Shown: one piece after another, positions 13,593 to 17,860 of the stretch | Numbering within the stretch: position 1 is the first letter of the stretch | Layout: every line of letters begins with the position of its first letter | Assembly (NCBI GenBank): GCA_964491375.1 | Contig: CAZBGL010000113.1 | Coordinates: forward strand, 1-17,860 | Length of the DNA stretch: 17,860 bases | Origin: CAZBGL01 sp964491375 | GTDB taxonomy: Bacteria > Desulfobacterota > Deferrisomatia > Deferrisomatales > Deferrisomataceae | Direction: 5' to 3' | Made by a program: the position numbers and the translations under genes | The notes under the pieces: model-generated | What the model was told of the DNA's origin: nothing | Database searches by the model: none | The model's input: only the letters and a program-made list of their open reading frames with translations

Positions 13593-15277
13593 CGTATCCT
13601 GGCCCACGTATCCCGAAGCGTCACGGCCCGGTTGAACACCGGCCGGCCCGGCCGGGTGTCGGGGTCGGCACAGAAATACCCCAACCGCTCGAACTGGTAC
13701 CGGTCGCCGGGCTGGACCGCCGACAAGCCGGGCTCCAGCCGGCATCCGGTGAGCACCTCGAGGGACCGCGGATTGAGGTAGTTCTTGAAATCCTCCTTCA
13801 CCCCGTCGGGATCGGGGTGGGTGAACAGACGGTCGTACAGGCGGATCTCGGCCTCCACCGCGTGGGCCGCCGAGACCCAATGGATCGTGGCCTTGACCTT
13901 CCGCCCGTCGGGCGCGTTCCCTCCCCGTGTGGCGGGGTCGTAGGTGCACCTGAGCTCCACCACCTCCCCCCGCTCGTCCTTCACCACGTCCACGCACCGC
14001 AGGAAGTAGGCGTACCGGAGCCGCACCTCCCGGCCGGGTGCCAGGCGGTAGAACTTCTTGGGCGGGTCCTCCATGAAGTCCTCCCGCTCGATGTAGAGCA
14101 CCCTCGAGAACGGGACCTTCCGGGTCCCGGCCGATGGGTCCTCGGGGTTGTTGAGCGCTTCCAGTTCCTCCACCCGGTCCTCCGGGAAGTTCTCGATGAC
14201 CACCCGGAGCGGCCGCAGCACGGCCATGCGGCGTTCAGCCCGGCGGTTCAGGTCCTCCCGGAGGCAGTGTTCCAGGAGGGCCACGTCCACGGTGCTCTCC
14301 TTCTTGGCCACGCCGATGCGCGCGCAGAAATCCCGGATCGACTCCGGGGTGTACCCCCGGCGCCGCAGCCCCGCGATCGTGGGCATCCGCGGGTCGTCCC
14401 AGCCCCGCACGTAGCCGCCTTCGACCAGCTCGGTCAGCTTGCGCTTGCTGAGCACCGTGTACGAGAGCTTCAGCCGGGCGAACTCGATCTGGCGGGGATG
14501 GTGCACCCCGAGCTGCTCCAGGAACCAGTCGTACAGGGGCCGGTGGTCCTCGAACTCCAGGGTACAGATGGAATGGGTGATCCCCTCGATGGAGTCGGAC
14601 TGGCCGTGGGCCCAGTCGTAAGTGGGGTAGATGCACCAGGCGTCGCCCGTTCGGTAGTGGCGGGCCCGCTTGATGCGGTACATCACCGGGTCCCGCAGGT
14701 TCAGGTTGCCCGAGGCCATGTCGATCTTGGCCCGGAGCACCTTGGACCCGTCCGGGAACTCCCCGGCGCGCATCCGTCGGAACAGGTCCAGGTTCTCCTC
14801 CACGGGCCGGTTCCGGTAGGGGCTCTCCCGGCCCGGCTCGGTGAGGGTCCCCCTGTAGTGGCGGATCTGTTCCGCCGAAAGGTCATCCACGTATGCCTTG
14901 CCCTGCCGGATCAGCTCCTCGGCCCACCGGTAGAGCTGCTCGAAGTAGTCCGAGGCGTAGAACATCTTGTCGCCCCAGTCGAACCCGAGCCATCGCACGT
15001 CCTCCTGGATGGCCCGCACGTACTCCATGCTCTCGGTCTCGGGGTTCGTGTCGTCCATGCGCAGGTGGCACACCCCACCGAACTCCCGGGCCAGGCCGAA
15101 GTTGAGGCAGATGGACTTGGCGTGGCCGATGTGCAGGTATCCGTTGGGCTCGGGCGGGAAACGGGTCACCACCTTGCCGCCGTACCGGCCTTCCTCGATG
15201 TCCTTTCGAATGATCTCCTTGATGAAGTTGGAGGGCAGCGAGTTCTGGGCGACCTTACCGTTTCGTGAGTGGCTCAT
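13574..15277 (-). CDS. glnS: Glutaminyl-tRNA synthetase
   Basis: A 567-aa class I aminoacyl-tRNA synthetase that charges tRNA-Gln with glutamine, close to the 554 aa of E. coli GlnRS. Signatures: 'FPPEPNGYLHIGHAKS' with the HIGH motif at residues 49-52, 'RMDDTNPE', and 'LSKRKL' (Ser277-Lys278), the GlnRS form of KMSKS. The HIGH-loop context and the C-terminal anticodon-binding beta-barrel region ('YFLRCVDVVKDERGEVVELRCTYDP' area) separate it from bacterial GluRS. GlnRS is patchy in bacteria and is thought to have come from eukaryotes. The start is the ATG at 15277, with GGGAG 9 nt upstream; an ATG 11 codons earlier (15310) lacks a Shine-Dalgarno. The gene follows the exchanger gene by 95 nt on the same strand; a separate promoter in that gap was not recognised. 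Confidence 0.96.
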   Translation of the reverse strand: MSHSRNGKVAQNSLPSNFIKEIIRKDIEEGRYGGKVVTRFPPEPNGYLHIGHAKSICLNFGLAREFGGVCHLRMDDTNPETESMEYVRAIQEDVRWLGFDWGDKMFYASDYFEQLYRWAEELIRQGKAYVDDLSAEQIRHYRGTLTEPGRESPYRNRPVEENLDLFRRMRAGEFPDGSKVLRAKIDMASGNLNLRDPVMYRIKRARHYRTGDAWCIYPTYDWAHGQSDSIEGITHSICTLEFEDHRPLYDWFLEQLGVHHPRQIEFARLKLSYTVLSKRKLTELVEGGYVRGWDDPRMPTIAGLRRRGYTPESIRDFCARIGVAKKESTVDVALLEHCLREDLNRRAERRMAVLRPLRVVIENFPEDRVEELEALNNPEDPSAGTRKVPFSRVLYIEREDFMEDPPKKFYRLAPGREVRLRYAYFLRCVDVVKDERGEVVELRCTYDPATRGGNAPDGRKVKATIHWVSAAHAVEAEIRLYDRLFTHPDPDGVKEDFKNYLNPRSLEVLTGCRLEPGLSAVQPGDRYQFERLGYFCADPDTRPGRPVFNRAVTLRDTWARIRKREAG

Positions 15278-15372
15278 GCCGGAACGCTCCCGTCTCCCAT
15301 CGGGGTCCATGCGAAACCGTGCGTTGATCCTTCCACCCTCTTTCCGGGGCCGCGCGAAGGGCGGACCCCCAT

Positions 15373-16329
15373 TCACCCCCCCACCCCGCCGAAATACAGA
15401 ACCGAGACGTACACGAAGTACCCGGTGAGGAGCAGCGCCCCCTCCCGCCGGGATATGCCCATCCCCGTGCGGCAGATGGGGAACAGCGCCACGGTGAAAA
15501 CGGCCAGCACCGGGTACTGGAGCGAGAAGAACGAACGGCTCACCGCGATCGGGTCCAGCAGGCACGCCACCCCCAGGATGCCCAGCAGATTGAACAGGTT
15601 GGAGCCCAGCACGTTGCCCACGCTGATGTCGTCCTCGCCGCGCGCGGCCGCCACCAGGGTGGCCGCCAGTTCCGGCAGGCTCGTGCCCACGGCCACGAGC
15701 GTGAGTCCCACGATCACCGGCGGAACTCCCAGGAGGGCCGCGGCAGCCACCCCCCCCTCCACCAGCCACCGCCCCCCCACGAGCACCCCGGCGAGGCCGG
15801 CCACGGCCATGCCGGCCAGGAGGCCCTTGCGGGCGCCCGAGGCGTGGACCCGCTCGTACCGGGCCTGGACCTCGCCGGGTGCCCTGCGTTCCACCGCCAC
15901 GCTCCAGTAGAGGAACCCGGCAAAGGCGGCCAGCAGGAGCACGGCGTCCGCCCGGCCCAGCATCCCGTCGGCGCTCAGCACCGCCACCAGGACCACCGCG
16001 GCCAGGCCCATCGGCACCTCCCTGCGGAGCAGGGTGAACTCCACCGAGAGTCCGCGCACCAGGGTCGCAAGCCCCAGGATGAGACCCATGTTGGCGATGT
16101 TGGATCCCACCACGTTCCCCAGGGCGATGTCGGCGTTCCCACCCAAGGCGGCCGTGATCGTGACCGCAAGCTCCGGCAGGCTCGTGCCGAAGGCCACCAC
16201 GGTGAGCCCCACCACAGCCGGGGCCACGCCGAAGGCCCGGGCCAGGCCCGATGCGCCCCGGATCAGAACGTGGGCTCCCCCGTACAGGAGGGCCGAACCG
16301 GCCACGACCAGAGCCAGAGCCGCCCACAT
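15373..16329 (-). CDS. Calcium/sodium antiporter (CaCA family, YrbG type)
   Basis: A 318-aa inner-membrane exchanger of the Ca2+:cation antiporter family. It shows the two inverted alpha-repeats: 'GTSLPELA' (residues 48-55) with 'GNVVGSNIAN' (71-80), and 'GTSLPELA' again (215-222) with 'GNVLGSNLFN'. The glutamates and asparagines of these repeats bind the ions. About ten hydrophobic segments can be seen, as expected, with a short charged cytoplasmic loop near the middle ('RRAPGEVQARYERVHASGARK' region). The ATG at 16329 is 11 nt after the potassium-channel stop, with AAGGCGG as ribosome site, so the two genes are almost surely cotranscribed. It probably expels Ca2+ or exchanges it for Na+ or K+; the ion preference cannot be read from the sequence. 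Confidence 0.92.
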   Translation of the reverse strand: MWAALALVVAGSALLYGGAHVLIRGASGLARAFGVAPAVVGLTVVAFGTSLPELAVTITAALGGNADIALGNVVGSNIANMGLILGLATLVRGLSVEFTLLRREVPMGLAAVVLVAVLSADGMLGRADAVLLLAAFAGFLYWSVAVERRAPGEVQARYERVHASGARKGLLAGMAVAGLAGVLVGGRWLVEGGVAAAALLGVPPVIVGLTLVAVGTSLPELAATLVAAARGEDDISVGNVLGSNLFNLLGILGVACLLDPIAVSRSFFSLQYPVLAVFTVALFPICRTGMGISRREGALLLTGYFVYVSVLYFGGVGG

Positions 16330-16340
16330 GGGGTCCGCCT

Positions 16341-17345
16341 TCAGCCTTCCCGCCCCGCGGCCAGGCGGTCCAGGCGGACCAGGTGCTCGTATTCCCCGAT
16401 CACGATCAGCTGGTCTCCAGCCTCCGGTGCGCTCTGGGCCGAGGGGTTGAACTCCATGTGACCGCTGCGCCGCTTGATGGCCACCACGATGATGCCCAGT
16501 TCGGACCGGATGGGGCTTTCGGCCAGGGGCACCCCCACCAGGGGGGAGCCGCCCTGCACCAGAACCTCTTCCATCTGGAGGCCCAGGCTTTCGGACGTGG
16601 TGGCCAACTCGATGAAGTCGATCACGTTGGGGCGGGTCACGGCCATGGCCATGCGGGTGCCTCCGATGATGTACGGCGACACCACCTTGTCCGCTCCGGC
16701 CCGAAGGAGCTTGGCCTCGGTCTTTTCCTCCTCGTACCGAGCCAGGATGAAAAGGTTGGGGTTGAGCCCCCGGGCCGTGAGGGTCACGAACAGGTTGTCC
16801 GCGTCCGAGTGAAGAACGGTCACCAGGCCCCGGGCCCGCTCGATGCCCGCCTTCACGAGCACCTCCTCCTCGGTGGCGTCGCCCACCACCACGGCGTAGC
16901 GCTCCGGGATCTGCACCACCCGGCGCTCGTCTCGCTCGATCACCACGAAGGGCAGCGGCCGACGTTCGAACTCCTGGGCCACGAGGCTTCCGATCCGGCC
17001 GTAGCCGCATATGATGTAGTGGTCCTTCAGGCGCCGGATGCGGGACATCGTTCGCCTCCTGCCGAGGATGGTCTGGATCTCTCCCTCCACGATCATGCGG
17101 GTGATGGTCCCGATGGCGTAGGTCACCAGACCGACCCCCGCCACGATCAGCAGCATGGTGAAGGCCTTGCCCTCGGGGCTCAGCTCCCGGACCTCACCGT
17201 ACCCCACGGTGGACAGGGTGATCACCACCATGTAGAGGCAGTCCTCCCAGGACCACCCCTCGATGACCCGGTAACCGGCCGTGCCCACCGCCAGGATGGT
17301 CACCAGGATGCCGAGTATCACCGTCAGGTGGGGCCGCGCCCTCAC
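16341..17345 (-). CDS. RCK-type potassium channel (TrkA-N/TrkA-C, MthK/GsuK-like)
   Basis: A 334-aa two-helix potassium channel with a cytoplasmic RCK gating domain. TM1 is at residues about 7-28, the pore loop ends in the selectivity filter 'TVGYG' (46-50), and TM2 is at about 60-82. The RCK/TrkA-N Rossmann motif 'GYGRIG' is at 114-119, and a TrkA-C domain follows ('VVAIKRRSGHMEFNPS', 'GDQLIVIG'). RCK domains bind Ca2+ or nucleotides such as NAD to gate the pore. The start chosen is the GTG at 17345 because GGAGGG lies 5 nt upstream (17351-17356). An ATG at 17414 adds 23 mostly polar residues, but has a poor ribosome site and would overlap the sigma-70 promoter of the divergent gene. Met100 has its own strong Shine-Dalgarno (see 17046-17060). 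Confidence 0.92.
   Translation of the reverse strand: MRARPHLTVILGILVTILAVGTAGYRVIEGWSWEDCLYMVVITLSTVGYGEVRELSPEGKAFTMLLIVAGVGLVTYAIGTITRMIVEGEIQTILGRRRTMSRIRRLKDHYIICGYGRIGSLVAQEFERRPLPFVVIERDERRVVQIPERYAVVVGDATEEEVLVKAGIERARGLVTVLHSDADNLFVTLTARGLNPNLFILARYEEEKTEAKLLRAGADKVVSPYIIGGTRMAMAVTRPNVIDFIELATTSESLGLQMEEVLVQGGSPLVGVPLAESPIRSELGIIVVAIKRRSGHMEFNPSAQSAPEAGDQLIVIGEYEHLVRLDRLAAGREG
17046..17060 (-). promoter_or_regulatory. Internal ribosome binding site and ATG for a free RCK domain
   Basis: Inside the channel gene the minus strand reads AGGAGG (17060-17055), six nt CGAACG, then ATG (17048-17046), codon Met100. The two AGG codons encode Arg96-Arg97, an unusual choice where CGC and CGG dominate. 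Translation from here would give a soluble 235-residue RCK protein starting 14 residues before the GxGxxG motif. The archaeal channel MthK is known to use an internal start at Met107 to make the extra RCK subunits of its gating ring. Confidence 0.6.
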
Positions 17346-17357
17346 CGCAGCCCTCCA

Positions 17358-17386
17358 TTGACGGGAGCGCGCCGCACCCCTAGACT
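17358..17386 (+). promoter_or_regulatory. Sigma-70-type promoter for the DEAD-box helicase gene
   Basis: TTGACG (17358-17363), a 17-nt spacer and TAGACT (17381-17386): five of six and four of six consensus matches at ideal spacing. Transcription would start near 17393, giving a leader of about 37 nt. It lies between the divergent channel and helicase genes and points to the helicase. Confidence 0.65.
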
Positions 17387-17429
17387 GCGGCGTTTGGTCT
17401 TTGCCCCATCGCATTTCGGAAAGGATCCC

Positions 17430-17860
17430 ATGCACCTGACCGACCAAAAGTTCGCCGACCTGGATCTGCCCGCCGAACTCCAGCGGGGCATCGCGGAGTG
17501 CGGGTTCACCCACCTCACCGAGGTACAGGCCCGGAGCCTACCCCTGGCCCTGGCCGGACACGATCTGGCTGTCCAGGCCCAAACCGGTTCGGGCAAGACC
17601 GCCGTGTTCCTGATCACCCTCTTCACCCACATGGCCCGCACGCCCCGCCGGGCCACGAAGGGCGTGTGCCCCCGCGCCCTGGTGATCACGCCCACCCGGG
17701 AACTCACCGTGCAGGTGGCCCGCGACGCCGAGGCCCTGGGCCGCCACATGGGATTTCGGATCCTGGCGGCCTATGGAGGCGTGGACTACCGCAAACAACG
17801 GGAGGCCATCGCCCGGGGGGTCGATCTCCTGATCGGCACGCCCGGCCGCCTCATCGACTA
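17430..17860 (+). CDS. rhlB: DEAD-box RNA helicase, RhlB-like (3' end outside window)
   Basis: The first 143 residues of an ATP-dependent RNA helicase. The Q motif is 'FTHLTEVQARSLPLALAGHD', motif I 'AQTGSGKT' is at residues 50-57, motif Ia is 'PTRELTVQV', then 'YGGVDYRKQ', and motif Ib 'GTPGRLID' lies at the window edge. The N-terminus 'HLTDQKFADLDL' and 'KQREAIARGVDLLIGTPGRLID' resemble E. coli RhlB (a degradosome helicase), so RhlB is a better guess than RhlE or DeaD, though the family is hard to split on one third of the protein. The ATG follows AAGGA by 4 nt. The DEAD motif itself is beyond the window, so completeness cannot be judged. Confidence 0.9.
   Translation, partial: MHLTDQKFADLDLPAELQRGIAECGFTHLTEVQARSLPLALAGHDLAVQAQTGSGKTAVFLITLFTHMARTPRRATKGVCPRALVITPTRELTVQVARDAEALGRHMGFRILAAYGGVDYRKQREAIARGVDLLIGTPGRLID

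Noticed and set aside
13574..15277. Reading glnS as a glutamyl-tRNA synthetase
   Set aside because: The 'PPEPNGYLHIGHAKS' and 'LSKRKL' signatures and the 567-aa length with a beta-barrel C-terminus fit GlnRS, not bacterial GluRS.

Overview
The window is about 17.9 kb of very GC-rich bacterial chromosome, densely coding, with no mobile elements, CRISPR arrays, tRNA or rRNA genes that I can see. The content suggests a Gram-negative, probably anaerobic member of the former Deltaproteobacteria (Desulfobacterota/Desulfuromonadota-like). The clues are a chemoreceptor with a cysteine-rich insert, a hydantoinase-like/histone-deacetylase-like gene pair, a DUF362-ferredoxin protein, GlnRS instead of only GatCAB, and an RCK potassium channel. 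The lineage is inferred from gene content, not shown by a marker gene.

Left block (2-7133, + strand): seven genes packed with overlaps or gaps under 10 nt, probably one operon. They are the C-terminal end of an HDOD-domain protein, a YjbQ-family protein, a PhoH-family ATPase, a class A penicillin-binding protein, pabB, pabC, and a DUF362 protein with a 2x[4Fe-4S] ferredoxin tail. pabB and pabC make p-aminobenzoate for folate; the glutaminase gene pabA is not in the window.

Middle block (7134-10939, + strand): after a 308-nt gap with two strong hairpins comes a second unit. It holds a 552-aa hydantoinase/oxoprolinase-like ASKHA protein, a histone-deacetylase-fold zinc hydrolase with an added C-terminal CxxC...CxxC zinc-ribbon-like tail, and a second, divergent YjbQ-family protein. 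This trio is the best candidate for an undescribed pathway.

Chemoreceptor block (10940-13592): a 501-nt non-coding region carries several hairpins, a candidate sigma-28 (FliA) promoter and a terminator-like hairpin with five T's. It is followed by a methyl-accepting chemotaxis protein whose HAMP domain is interrupted by a seven-cysteine 'two-CW'-like insert. A hairpin terminator overlaps the end of the convergent glnS gene.

Right block (13574-17345, - strand): an RCK-type potassium channel, a YrbG-type Na+/Ca2+ exchanger and glnS run leftwards. The channel gene has a strong internal Shine-Dalgarno before Met100, placed to make a free RCK domain as in MthK. Divergent from it is the 5' end of an RhlB-like DEAD-box helicase gene (17430 onward, cut by the window), preceded by a near-consensus sigma-70 promoter.
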